This document shows positions 22,501 through 31,479 of a stretch of DNA of 64,000 bases, piece after piece. The number at the start of each line of letters is the position of its first letter. Position 1 is the first letter of the stretch. The translations under genes were made by a program, and so were the position numbers. The DNA comes from Aedes albopictus (lineage: Eukaryota; Arthropoda; Insecta; Diptera; Culicidae), in assembly GCF_035046485.1 (NCBI RefSeq), contig NC_085136.1:293485080-293549079 (forward strand), read 5' to 3'. Under the pieces are notes generated by a model. The model worked only from the letters and a program-made list of their open reading frames with translations. It made no database searches and was not told the DNA's origin.

Positions 22501-25500
22501 AAAGGCGGCTTTTCCAGAAAATGCGCACAGCAAAACTTTAATGGAATCAGTATTTTGGTCTCTCAGAACTGTTGTTGAATATTCCAAATGATATGTTATC
22601 AGCTGGAAAATAGTTGAAATAACCATGCTTTTACCTACTCCAGCAGATCCCGAAATGAAAATTCGAAGAGGTAACTTTCCAGTGCTGAATGACTTATAGA
22701 TATGCATAACGATTTCCCTCTGCCGCTCGTTCAACTTACAAAGCATATCAAAGAGATTGTTTTCGTGTATTTTCGGAGGGGCAGTGTAAATGAAAGGCAC
22801 ATTACTTTTTGGACGATCTATGCCCACTTGCACAAAGATATCGATCTCTTGTTCCTTTGGAATTTGATTATTCTCAAAATCTTCTATTTCATCTGCATCA
22901 GCTACTTGTCTGTGTTGCTCAGCTACTAGCATAGCATCATCCAATCTATCGCTAGACAGCTTGAACAGGTTATCGCGATTCCTTTCGATCAACTCTTTGT
23001 TTTCATAAAACTTGGTGCTCCAGTTAATTGATTCAATTTCTTCCTCTTCATTTCTCCATGGAAGAAACAGCAGCAGTTGTTCACGAAAGAAGTTGTCCGG
23101 ATCTTTTTCATACTTATACCGCACGTGTCGTACAATTCGGGCCTTCCTACGGCGTTTATGTTCAGAGTCATCTTTCTCCGTGTCTGTTTCGTCAGCTTCA
23201 TCGTCCGAATCCAAATTCTTGTCTCGTCTTGTTTTTTTAGCTGTTTGAAAATAATATGCAGCATATTCCGCCAAGCAAATATCATCCAAAGCTTTTCGTT
23301 CAGAATAATGTTTGAGAATATCTTTTCCCACGATGTCAGTTGAATCAGGATCCATTGCTTGCAACTGCTTAGTTGTTTTTAAGAACGCAACCCTTTCATC
23401 ACTGCGCCCAGTATTTATGAATATAGCAGACCGACTGAACTCTGTTATAGGTGTCCCCAAGCAATGGTATACTGCTTCTGATGTTGATATCACGTGTCCG
23501 TTAAGGAATTTGTTCATTATGCACCGTAACCGATCTTGTAGGTTACGATCACCTTTGTTTAATTCAGTTTGAAGGTCCTTCAATCCTTTTGAAAGCCCCG
23601 CTTCTCCTTTCGCCACATAATCCACAATGTACGATGCTACAGCATATTCGTCCACAACAAGTTGCAAATCGATATTTGATTCCATCAAATTGAGAATTAC
23701 TCGATTGTACGTATTGATATCTACCTCACAACTCCTACGCTTATAAAAAATTGTCAACTTATTAACAGAGCTCCTTAAAGCTGTTAAATATGTCTCCTCT
23801 GACATTTGAAGCTGCTCCAAAACTTCGTCAAAACTTTTGACAATTCTTTCTTTACTCACATAGAATTGTTCCATCAACTTTTTGATTTTTTCCAGATTGG
23901 ATTTCACTTCAGTAGTTCTTTTCTCTCTGGGTAACGGTTCAAGAATCGCTGTCCTTGGCATTACAAATTTGGGAAAATTGAATCTACAGATGTTCTTATT
24001 TTTCTTTCCTTTACTGCATGTGGAGGTATGTTTGTGCCGCAGATAGTTACAAAATGGATTTTTCTCGTCATATTCGCATGTTATGTGTTTGTCTGCAAAC
24101 TGTATGACATGGTCAAAAGTACTGTTATCGTCACGATCTATTTTAGGTGCATTGTCAATCCACAGCAATATATGGTCATGAGGCGATCCCCGCTGTTGAA
24201 ATTCCCGTCTGCGGAAGAAGTCGGTGACCTTGTATGCTTCGAAAACTCCTCCATCTGTTTTGTTGATTAATTTCATCAAGTTTTTGATTTTGTTATCATA
24301 ATACATTGCAGTAAATACTGAATTTTCCTTCACCAGTTTTGCCCTTTCTTCATATGGTAAGTTCAATGCTTCATACAAACTAATGTTCGTACCTGATGTA
24401 TACTCTACTAGAGCTTGAATTAATTCCGGCCAATTAGTTTCAACTGCAGATACCGTGAGAAAGAATACAGGAGTACCGATTTGTCGCATAAGTCCGCATA
24501 GAACCTTCTTTTTTTGCTCCATATACGCAGGGGCACAACGCATTTGATTCATGAATCTTAATCCATTGTCAAACGCTAATAAACTTCCGATGTAATCAGG
24601 TTGTAGTGCCTCTTGAGCTGTTACATTTTTTGCATTTTTTTTCTTCCGAATGGCAACTTTTATAGAATTATACGATTCATTCAGCAACTTTTTCTTTGAA
24701 AGATGGAGTATACGCCTTGGTTCAATCCTGTTATTGAAGTACCGAATTTCCCATTTGATGATATCATTGTAAGTTATGTTTTTGTCTGTCAAATTCCGGG
24801 GCTGTCCAGCAAAAATTTTTGGAAAACAAAGATATTCTATGTCCGGGTTACTGTATGGTGATACCGGTTTCTGGTTTTGTCCAGGCGCCATTACTACAAT
24901 TGTATTTTGGGCAGCTATCTCATTTAAATCAACCAGCAAGCATTCGTCGTCTCCTTCGTGAAGTAAATTCGCAAATTCTTCATCTATGTTGAATCCTGCT
25001 TCTTGTCCAGCACTGCCAACTTCAAACTCGTTTGTGTTCAAAATTGATTCGTCATCATTTACGTCCAAATCGTCATATGCATTTTCCGAGAAACGAATTC
25101 CATACTTCTTATACAGCTCCGTTTCCTGCAAGTATTTGCCAGCTGCCTCAATTTTTTCCTTACGTACCAGCCCTTTGAGATAACTGGTTGCATGTCCCAT
25201 ATGCCTTTTGAACTCTACTGGTATGGCTATCATATTTATATTGTTAATGTTCCTAGGAAGAGACTGCTCCATTTCATTAACATCGGTTGGAACATAAATC
25301 ACACTGCCTTGGGCGCCAACTTGTGGATTTGACGCTCGATGATTAAGCATAATGATCTTGATGAATGGCACATACGGTGAGACGATACGTTCCTCAATGG
25401 GATTTAATTCTTCCAAACACTCCGGGACTGCTGCCAATTTTAATCCATTACTGCTTGAAAGTTTAGGTACTTTTCCTGCGCTTACGTACCTATAGCATGT

Positions 25501-26943
25501 ATGGCAAAGATAGTTTTGTCTATGTTCTTCATAGTTATTCAAAATGTGAGAATCCACCCAAAGAGTAATGTGTGTTTTCTCCGCTTCATTTTTCATAACC
25601 ATTAGAGAAACCACCTTTTCGCGCGTAATTTTTTTCAACCCTTTTCCAAAGAACATGCGTTCACAGCAAGAGCAGAAACACGATGGAACTTCTTTCCTGC
25701 TATCTATGAACGCCAAAAGTTCAACCGAAGTTTGATCTGGTTCATGTCGTTTCAAGTTGTTGTACAACGCATCTCGGTGTCTAATTATTTCAGAGCTACG
25801 TTTATCACGTCTGCGTTGTCGATCTCTTTGCCTTTCGTCGATTCTCAGCTTGTCATCGTCTCGTAGATTCTGCATGCGCTCACTATTGCTGAATTGTTCC
25901 TTTTGAGCATATTGCAAATCTTTCCGAATTCTTTTCATGCGTTCTCTGTTTTGTGCTTTTTCCTGGCAAGAGAACTCTTCAACTGTGTTTCGGAGGTCTG
26001 TTATCCTCTGCAAGTTTTTTTGTTTCTCTTGTTGAACATAATTTTCGGATTTTCTCATATTCGCCATCCTTTGCAAATTCTTCTGTTTCTCTTGCTGCCT
26101 GTATTCCTCGTGTTTTCTTGTTTCTGCCATCCTTAGTGAATTTCGCTGATTCTCCTGTTGCTTGTAGTCTTCTTCCTGTCTTGTATCCGTCATTCGCTGC
26201 ACATTTTTCTGCTTTTCTTGCTGTCTGTACTCCTCATGTTTTCTTAAATCGGCAATTCTGTGCAAATTATTCAGTTTCTCTTGCTGTGCGTAGTCATCAT
26301 TTTTTCTTATTTCTGTCATCCTTACTGTGTTTTTCTGATTCTCCTGCAGTTTATAATCTTCATGTGTCCTGATCTCTCTCATCCTTTGCACGTTTTTCTT
26401 ATTTTCTGTTTGCGTGTAATTCTCTAACTCTCTTATTTTCGCCACTCTCTGCAAATTTTTCTGTTTTTCCTGCTGTTTGTATTCCTTATTTGTTCTTGTT
26501 ACCACCATCCTTTGTAAATTTTTCTTTCTTTCTTGTTCTTTATACTCCTCTTTTGTACGTACTTCTGCGATTCTCTGTGAATTTTTCAACCTTTCACATC
26601 CTCTATATGCATCGTTCATTCGCAAATTCTTCATTCTCAGCTTATTTTTCACGTGCTCCTGGTTGCTATACTCTGCGTCCTCACTTCGTTTGTTCTTCAT
26701 GTTCTGCCTTTTTTTCTCCTTCCGCGTGTTCACACTCCAGTTGTCAATCGCCTGCTCTGTTGATTGTGCTGTCTGCATCTCTGAGCAGTTTCCTGGATCA
26801 TCACATTCACTAATATCATCACACTGATATTTCTTCTCAATCACACTTCGATTTTTATCATAAAACTTTCTTATTTTCGCTTTCTGCAAACGCGATTGTT
26901 TTTTAACTTTCGGCATTTTGAAGCGATTTCTGAAACAAAACAC
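19600..26943 (-). CDS. Helentron RepHel protein with endonuclease and OTU protease domains
   Basis: A single uninterrupted 2447-residue frame. Residues 1-123 are basic. Residues 124-375 form about twelve 21-residue repeats (pattern RMxxxRxxxEYxQQEKQKNLQ), likely coiled coil. A cysteine cluster (C422, C424, C427; C480, C483) resembles the zinc-binding part of Helitron N-terminal regions. The Rep nuclease shows PHDHILLW (H922, H924) and tyrosines Y1105 and Y1109, the four-residue spacing known for Helitrons. The PIF1-type helicase has Walker A GSAGVGKS (1432-1439), DEIS (D1526, E1527), GDFLQLPP (1562-1569) and ALTIHKSQGQT (1816-1826). An endonuclease/exonuclease/phosphatase domain follows: LNIRSL (1908), E1936, GDLN (2049-2052), SDH (2112-2114). 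An OTU protease ends the protein: GDGGC (D2296, C2299) and HYN (H2418). All expected catalytic residues are present. Met10, at 26916, is an equally plausible start. The domain set identifies Helentrons (Helitron2) rather than canonical Helitrons. Confidence 0.95.
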   Translation of the reverse strand: MFCFRNRFKMPKVKKQSRLQKAKIRKFYDKNRSVIEKKYQCDDISECDDPGNCSEMQTAQSTEQAIDNWSVNTRKEKKRQNMKNKRSEDAEYSNQEHVKNKLRMKNLRMNDAYRGCERLKNSQRIAEVRTKEEYKEQERKKNLQRMVVTRTNKEYKQQEKQKNLQRVAKIRELENYTQTENKKNVQRMREIRTHEDYKLQENQKNTVRMTEIRKNDDYAQQEKLNNLHRIADLRKHEEYRQQEKQKNVQRMTDTRQEEDYKQQENQRNSLRMAETRKHEEYRQQEKQKNLQRMANMRKSENYVQQEKQKNLQRITDLRNTVEEFSCQEKAQNRERMKRIRKDLQYAQKEQFSNSERMQNLRDDDKLRIDERQRDRQRRRDKRSSEIIRHRDALYNNLKRHEPDQTSVELLAFIDSRKEVPSCFCSCCERMFFGKGLKKITREKVVSLMVMKNEAEKTHITLWVDSHILNNYEEHRQNYLCHTCYRYVSAGKVPKLSSSNGLKLAAVPECLEELNPIEERIVSPYVPFIKIIMLNHRASNPQVGAQGSVIYVPTDVNEMEQSLPRNINNINMIAIPVEFKRHMGHATSYLKGLVRKEKIEAAGKYLQETELYKKYGIRFSENAYDDLDVNDDESILNTNEFEVGSAGQEAGFNIDEEFANLLHEGDDECLLVDLNEIAAQNTIVVMAPGQNQKPVSPYSNPDIEYLCFPKIFAGQPRNLTDKNITYNDIIKWEIRYFNNRIEPRRILHLSKKKLLNESYNSIKVAIRKKKNAKNVTAQEALQPDYIGSLLAFDNGLRFMNQMRCAPAYMEQKKKVLCGLMRQIGTPVFFLTVSAVETNWPELIQALVEYTSGTNISLYEALNLPYEERAKLVKENSVFTAMYYDNKIKNLMKLINKTDGGVFEAYKVTDFFRRREFQQRGSPHDHILLWIDNAPKIDRDDNSTFDHVIQFADKHITCEYDEKNPFCNYLRHKHTSTCSKGKKNKNICRFNFPKFVMPRTAILEPLPREKRTTEVKSNLEKIKKLMEQFYVSKERIVKSFDEVLEQLQMSEETYLTALRSSVNKLTIFYKRRSCEVDINTYNRVILNLMESNIDLQLVVDEYAVASYIVDYVAKGEAGLSKGLKDLQTELNKGDRNLQDRLRCIMNKFLNGHVISTSEAVYHCLGTPITEFSRSAIFINTGRSDERVAFLKTTKQLQAMDPDSTDIVGKDILKHYSERKALDDICLAEYAAYYFQTAKKTRRDKNLDSDDEADETDTEKDDSEHKRRRKARIVRHVRYKYEKDPDNFFREQLLLFLPWRNEEEEIESINWSTKFYENKELIERNRDNLFKLSSDRLDDAMLVAEQHRQVADADEIEDFENNQIPKEQEIDIFVQVGIDRPKSNVPFIYTAPPKIHENNLFDMLCKLNERQREIVMHIYKSFSTGKLPLRIFISGSAGVGKSMVISTIFQLITYHLEYSTTVLRDQNTDSIKVLLCAFSGKAAFLIGGNTLHSAFALPLQENAKMSDLPMDVANNLRQQLRDCKLVIVDEISMVGSTIFSRIDTRLQQITGVNETFGGLSVITVGDFLQLPPVKDSAIFFTPKHSLIKTNISPLWDEFNLYELTEVMRQKDDLSFVKALNSFARGDMTDEDVKIIKSREIEEHQVPDEAIRLYYTNANVDKYNDKKISESLAPEIECNAVDTITGKLKPNQIAAKIKMWSERPTKDCGGYPYKIRFKQGIKYMLTANLDVSDGLVNGATGVLEYVFCNSGTEKPTIVFLKFDSNNVGSKIRQQYRNFMENNGINLSWTPIPRKLYNLTTHFQKDYQMIRDQFPIVPCEALTIHKSQGQTYKHVCIDFRKSGNLTRQLVYVELSRVTSLSGLYILGNFPGNMKSNHTIDACLNEMNRLRKERSLSLAYNNLVDVSGLKVVYLNIRSLRANKKHVSVDPWYFRCDVLIFSETCLYAHEKVEFPGFDLVYRSDTMKYPEYVKKNIAKGIICFVRSSLKANVVDHITKFNADQKGHYHSHIDLVKLVVNGILIISGYKSPKVNVCDFKNTMLRFQLEESCPTIVIGDLNFNLNDTKNAQVHEFSSFMISLSYVSKLPTTEATTILGSRLDIVYANFENITAGVYECYFSDHKPIYCIICSEQPCLDNVNKADNDNIQLYEKSSDIVSINSKSIASCVDLSSEGNSIRSSNRNIADLSFQYSDVEPDLEHLNIHHNIRDWINSVDTTNDAYDNGNERLLKNVQRVFYNDPYTFTNSEELLVASTDNNVMRYKSDIDHIASYLRNLPINIFKCNRDRLLSVQTLNGFLEIPITGDGGCQFNAISYAVVGNESFSFDLRAIAFQTVIENIHLFDKIKNTIGLESDTLFNLLQICCSERLFGNLDTLFALSMGLERIIFIMLHHENGEQRFVKVEPPSYSNTDLPILLHLTRPGQADAHYNVLLPSDVNTPYDFTCYDVYNLNHIVMS

Positions 26944-27113
26944 GCATATGCATAGGCACCAAAATATAAACTATTAGATAATTGATTCAGTATTATCATG
27001 AATTTGATGTTAACTAAATAAATGAATAGATAATTGATACAGATGAGACGCTGTTGTTAATGTTCACTAAAAAAGATTTCATTGTTTATACGGATTGGGA
27101 AGCAATGACTGTC

Positions 27114-27127
27114 CAATTTATAAAAGG
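27114..27127 (-). promoter_or_regulatory. Possible TATA box upstream of the Helentron ORF
   Basis: On the minus strand the sequence reads CTTTTATAAATTGG, about 175 bp upstream of the first ATG. Position and orientation suit a core promoter, but in AT-rich DNA a TATA-like string is weak evidence and no initiator was identified. Confidence 0.25.
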
Positions 27128-27235
27128 GACAAATTGAGAGTGGACCATTTCGCTTGTTCGATTAACTGTCACTTAAAATTTGGCACTTCGACAGTTATTT
27201 TCCGTCGAATGGTTAAAAAAAGCTACGAGGACGGC

Positions 27236-27597
27236 CCATTTGAAAAAATGAAAAACTAGTAGTTATTTGGAACCAAATACAGCACGCAGCCAACTCAAAA
27301 ATAACAATCGAGCAATCAAATAACTACCCCTGCCCGGGAATGAGGTTATTTTAACCGGGCGAAAATAATCATCGAAGAGTCAAAGTGAAACAGACATACA
27401 AAAGGCTCATACTATAAAAAAATCTTTCTTGGTACGTTGTACCAATTGACGTATTCAATTTGATGTACAAAATTCCATTTTGTAATAGAAAATAGAGCAT
27501 TTGTATCGGAAATCTGGAACTCCTTAAGCTAGCTCTTTCTTATGTTGAACTGTTTTGACCTGATCTTGTACCGACTTTTCGAACCCTCAATACCCTC
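27236..27597. other. Unassigned flank right of the Helentron
   Basis: Contains two small inverse repeats: GTAGTTATTTG (27258-27268) against CAAATAACTAC (27318-27328), and GCCCGG against CCGGGC around 27333-27360. These could be remnants of a small foldback element. No coding signal. Confidence 0.35.
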
Positions 27598-27804
27598 TAT
27601 GAATGAGTGTAATCAGTTTCGTACCTTTTAATTCCGCCCTATGTTGCTTATCCTTTTACAGATACGCGTATTTCCACTACCACTTGTAATTTGACACTGA
27701 CACTGAGGAAGATTACAAGTGGTAGTCGAAATACGCGTATCTGTCAAAGGATAAGCAACATAGGGCGGAATTAAAAGGTACGAAACTGATTACACTCATT
27801 CATA
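27598..27804. mobile_element. 207-bp foldback element with arms of about 90 bp
   Basis: The sequence from TATGAATGAGTGTAATCAG inward is repeated inverted from CTGATTACACTCATTCATA. The arms include CCGCCCTATGTTGCTTATCC, GATACGCGTATTTC and ACTACCACTTGTAAT and pair almost completely, with only a few single-base differences, around a ~25-bp loop near 27700. There is no coding capacity. As RNA or single-stranded DNA it would form a nearly perfect hairpin. The superfamily is unknown. Confidence 0.9.
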
Positions 27805-27954
27805 TTTTGACCTGTTTATATTCTGGCCACCAAATCCAACAGTTATTTGATGTGGGTCCAACAATGGTCCAATACTCGGTAAAATTATTCCCGACTTTTC
27901 AATAACTTTTCAGTCATGTGAATTTTTCGTGTTTTGTGCCCAGAGAGTCATTTG

Positions 27955-28368
27955 AATGACAACTACAAAACTTGGAAGCGATTTGTTGCGTCTTCGTATT
28001 CCGCATTGCGATTAAAATCTGTATGGAAGTTAGCATGGGAAAAAATACTTTTTCGCATTTTACTCATACGTTGAATGCTTTTGTCTAATACCATGTAACT
28101 AAAGATGTTGAAGTATAGCCTAGGATATGCCGAAAAACTTTGCCGAAAACCGCAAAGCGATCCAAAGCTTGTGAAAAAAGTTCATAAATTGAAGTTTTTG
28201 TCTTAAACGATCTAACTACGTTTTAGACAAACAACTTTTTGTTAATTTATAAGAAAAATGCAAAAAAAGGTCGTTTTCCCATACTAAATTCCATACAAAT
28301 TTAAATCGCAATGCGGCATACGGGGAGGCAACCAATCGTTCCCAAATTTTGCACAGTTATTTTGGATG
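27955..28368. mobile_element. Diverged inverted-repeat element of about 410 bp
   Basis: CCGCATTGCGATTAAAATCT near 28001 matches the inverse of a segment at 28291-28317 with two mismatches, and the similarity extends outward on both sides (GGAAGCGATTTGTTGCG against the inverse of GGCAACCAATCGTTCC). The right arm resembles sequence inside E3 at about 53690-53770, so this is a dispersed repeat. Limits are approximate. Confidence 0.55.
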
Positions 28369-28434
28369 CTAAAAGGAATCGAAAAAGCTTTTTTTCCAAA
28401 AAATCGACTTTGTTGACCCAGTCTAACATATATA

Positions 28435-29030
28435 CACTGTTCCATAACTATAGATCCATCCAACATTTATTTGCCATCAATTAAAAGTGCAACTGGTCTT
28501 TCATGCATTACACCACAATGATTACCCGTGCGTCTTACACTTATTGTCGTAAAATTTCATCCATGCACATGATTTACATACAGAATACTTAAAATTATTA
28601 AAATCCTCTTGTTTCATGAGTGACTATAGATCCAATACATGTAAGTCATTCATTGTGCCCAATCAACGCGTAAGTTTCGGACGAACAAGCTTTGATGTTT
28701 AAGATGCCACATAGAAAATATTTATCTAAAGTTGACAAGGAAAAGAAAAAGGACGTAGCGTGAGAGCAATTTGTCAGCTCTTGAAATTTCTCCTTGTTTA
28801 AACCGGTTTCATTATGTGGTCGTATTTTTATTTAAGATGCAATACAATACAGCAGTAAGAAAGCAGGAGGACAGAGGAAGAAGCTGACCGACCGTACTGA
28901 ACGTACAATTGTTATATTACAAACATCTCGATAAAAAGCTCAAACCAAATGAGGAGAGAATTTGTCACCAAACGTTTCGCATTCGAAAATTTATCAAGTC
29001 TTGAAAAAGACGGTGAATATCATTTGGCAT
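28435..29030 (+). pseudogene. Tc1-type transposon remnant, 5' part only
   Basis: The left end reads TA then CACTGTTCCATAACTATAG, a typical Tc1 terminus next to a TA target. From ATG at 28704 the frame gives MPHRKYLSKVDKEKKKDVA, then a stop, and later SSKKAGGQRKKLTDRTERT and NVSHSKIYQVLKKTVN. These resemble the N-terminal helix-turn-helix DNA-binding region of Tc1 transposases. Several in-frame stops are present and the DDE catalytic part was not found, so this is a dead, 3'-truncated copy. A second GACTATAGATCC at about 28623 may be an inner part of a long terminal repeat. Confidence 0.7.
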
Positions 29031-29211
29031 TTTTCAAAGGTAGTCCGTGACATTTACCCTAAATATTCGAAAAATAGCGGTTTTCCGTGACTTTCTTGCA
29101 GAACTGGTCTAGCAGCACAAGTTTTTCATATACCATATTCTCAGGTTCAGCTTCTCAAATGAGCTGTAGGTGATTGAATTTAGATATGACGAAATGAATT
29201 TTTCAGCACTG

Positions 29212-29733
29212 TCTATATATATATAAATGAGTTTAAGGTGAAACATCAAGAAATCCCATTGCAATTTTTCATACAAACTTTAGAGACACAAATCTGACGA
29301 ACAAAGCATCAAGCCAAGCCGCACTTGTTTTTCCTGGCTTTGCGCACTTGCTAAAAGAGGCAGCATTTACAAATCAAGAGTATTTGTTTACGAATTTGCA
29401 AGGTGCTCTTAAAATCGTGAGTAGGGGACCAAGTCAGCCATTGTGGCAGCCATGTTTGTATTCTCTGAAGTTTCTCCTTAAAGTCCCTTTGAGGCAACAA
29501 AACTCACGATCGGGTGAACCGATCAGCATGACCCCTGCGCGGTTTAATTCGTATTCATGGTGGCTGTGTTTATATATACAAAAAGTTACGAAAATGAACT
29601 GAAAAAGTAAGAAAATTGATAAAGTACTGTTTTTTATGAGCTGGGAAGAAAATCATCACGATCGAAAATAAACCAATCTAGAGTGCCGTGGTCCAATGAA
29701 CCCAACAGTTGTCGATCAAACCACCACAGCTAG
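29212..29733 (-). repeat. Dispersed CTAGCTGTCCCGG repeat, inverted and disrupted copy
   Basis: This is the inverse of the repeats at 41646 and 43291. It shares TATATATATA next to ATGAGTTT, CCCTTTGAGGCAACAAAACTC, TTCATGGTGGCTGTGTTTATA and CAACAGTTGTC...CCACCACAGCTAG. Compared with those copies it has about 220 bp of extra sequence after 29236 and lacks the block around the AAACTTTGTCTTGCC motif. Confidence 0.75.
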
Positions 29734-29748
29734 TACATTATATATACA

Positions 29749-29908
29749 TGGGAAATTCCTTGCCTGAATCGTCCAAAAAATCCATTTTCTTCGATCGCAG
29801 TACGCAGTTGCAAAGAAATGGCAGTCACTGTAGAACATTTCTGCCCGGAATCGGTCAAGAAATTTCTTGAGCGATTCCTTTTGAACACGGAACTGGGCTT
29901 ATGCAAAG
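29749..29908 (-). repeat. Dispersed ~160-bp repeat X, inverted copy
   Basis: GGGAAATTCCTTGCCT, TTCGATCGCAGTACGCAGTT and CGGTCAAGAAATTTCTTGAG match the inverse of 42880-43035. It sits 15 bp from the CTAGCTGTCCCGG repeat; at the other locus the same two repeats also adjoin, in mirrored order. Confidence 0.75.
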
Positions 29909-30510
29909 AATTTGATTTATAGTAAATTGAAGCTGATCTAAATTTATTTCATCAAATTAAGTTGATAGTGTATAACTACTAGAAGAACTTACGTATTTTA
30001 GGCAATTTGTTGTCTTCGTCATGGTTTTTTATCGAAATCTGTTAAACTCAGAGTTGGCCTCAAATCCTTCACAACCAAGCTGAGTTATATGCCCAAATGT
30101 TGGGCAATTTGGCCCACAAAAACCCCTCATGAGGAAGAGAACATACTTGCTGATAATAACTTTAGTCACCCTATACCGGATCAATACCTATACGTGCACA
30201 CTAAGATTCTGATTTTCTAGCTCAGTATTTTTTCACTGAGTTCAGTATTTCTTCCATCTTTTTACTGACTTCTCAACAGAAAATTTAACTCGGTACACTC
30301 GGTAATCAATATTTACCGTTCACCAGTAACGATATTTACTGTTTATTTGACATTTTTAACAGTTCATTTGCAGAACTCGTTTACTCATTTACAGAGTATT
30401 CAGCTGAGCCAGTTAAAAGAGACAGCAAAAGCGATAATCGAGTGTACCAAGTTAAATCTGCTGTTGAGAACTCGGGAAAAGGATTGGGAAAATACGGAGC
30501 TGGTTTCAGT

Positions 30511-30563
30511 TATTATTATTAGCTTTATTAGGGAGATTTTCAGCCCGAGGCTGGTTCATCTCC
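30511..30563 (-). repeat. Retroposon-tail module (GCTTTATTAGGGAGATTTTC)
   Basis: A diverged copy of the short module also found at 45754, 52377 and 62680: TTTATTA, then an imperfect inverse repeat GAGA...TTCAGCCC...GGCTGGTTC...TCTC. In the best copies it is joined to an (AATC)n tail on the minus strand. Confidence 0.55.
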
Positions 30564-30728
30564 TGGTTTCAGTGTGTGGTTTGAAATCTCCAAGGTTGAG
30601 CCTTTTCTATAGATATTCCACTTTTTTGGGCTCCGTCCATTTCGCCACTTTAATTCACGTTAAAACTGTTCACACTGCCATTGTGTGTTCCAATATTATA
30701 GATTAAAAATAGATCTGGAACAATATTT

Positions 30729-30803
30729 CAGTAACAAATTTTAAAACGACGTATAATCAATGCTACACCATTGATTATACGTCGTTTTAAAAATTCGTTA
30801 CTG
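30729..30803. mobile_element. 75-bp perfect-stem hairpin, possible miniature foldback
   Basis: TTTTAAAACGACGTATAATC against its inverse, separated by the loop CTACAC; the outer arms CAGTAAC and GTTACTG also pair. The stem is about 33 bp with one mismatch and one bulge. Whether it is a mobile element or another hairpin is unknown. Confidence 0.6.
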
Positions 30804-31479
30804 ATTTAGGATTGCGATTTATTTTTCATTTTTCGGATAGAAATTTTTAAGATGGAATAACAATTATGGATACCCTTTAGAACCCTATTGAAAACCATCA
30901 TTACTTTTTTCCTCCAACCCACTTTGTAATGTGCCCAAATTCAATTCAATTATTAGATCATAAATCTCGAATATTTTCCATTTTCTGCAATGTTTATTTG
31001 AAGGCCGCACACTCTACTTACGGTTTGTTCGAATAAAACTGTATACTTTCTTTTATATCACTCACTAATTTTAATTAAATCACTGGGCATATAAAAAAAG
31101 CACACACTTTCTTCCTTAGTTTTGGGCCATTGGCAGTGATTCAAATGATGCATGCACGCACATCATGTTCACCCGTTTGACTTTTCAGCGGTGCCGTATT
31201 ATTTAGGTTACCACGAAAACACGTCCTGTTTGTAAACACGACACCTTCATACGTCATGTTTGTGTACCCGTGCAGAGTTCGAATGGAATAGCTCGAATAA
31301 CAACTCGCCTTATTAGCATGAATTTTCGTGCTAAACAAACATTTAGGCGCAGCTGTAACGCTGATAACGCCCACGCTGATTAAAAAGGAAACATCTAGAA
31401 ACATTTCTACCCAGTCACAAAAGTGGTCGAGTTCACACAACCAAGCACACAACTGATGTATGTGCAGTGCCATGTTATC

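Larger units (their letters stand above)
18927..27235 (-). mobile_element. Autonomous Helentron (Helitron-like, rolling-circle class) with tentative limits
   Basis: The element is defined by its 2447-residue RepHel-endonuclease-OTU gene. Its 3' limit is placed at AAACCC near 18927, because the stem-loop CCAC-cta-GTGG (18941-18951) and GCCTTTCTCGT (18959-18969) are the same terminal features as in the E-family elements, and in minus-strand orientation they come after the stop codon. The 5' limit is uncertain: a stem-loop TTCGAC/GTCGAA at 27187-27209 followed by ACGAGGACGGC at 27225-27235 resembles the expected ACGAGAAAGGC end at 9 of 11 positions. Between stop codon and 3' end lies a hairpin-rich duplicated region. 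If these limits hold, the element is about 8.3 kb, a normal size for an autonomous Helentron. Confidence 0.6.
29909..31479. other. Unassigned sequence with two small repeats
   Basis: Holds a 75-bp hairpin (30729-30803) and a copy of the GAGACGAACCAGCC module (about 30511-30563), both listed separately. The remaining sequence has no recognisable coding or element structure. Confidence 0.35.

Noticed and set aside
22265..24270. Plus-strand frames opposite the Helentron gene
   Set aside because: They are antisense shadows of the 7.3-kb coding frame, with no domain of their own.
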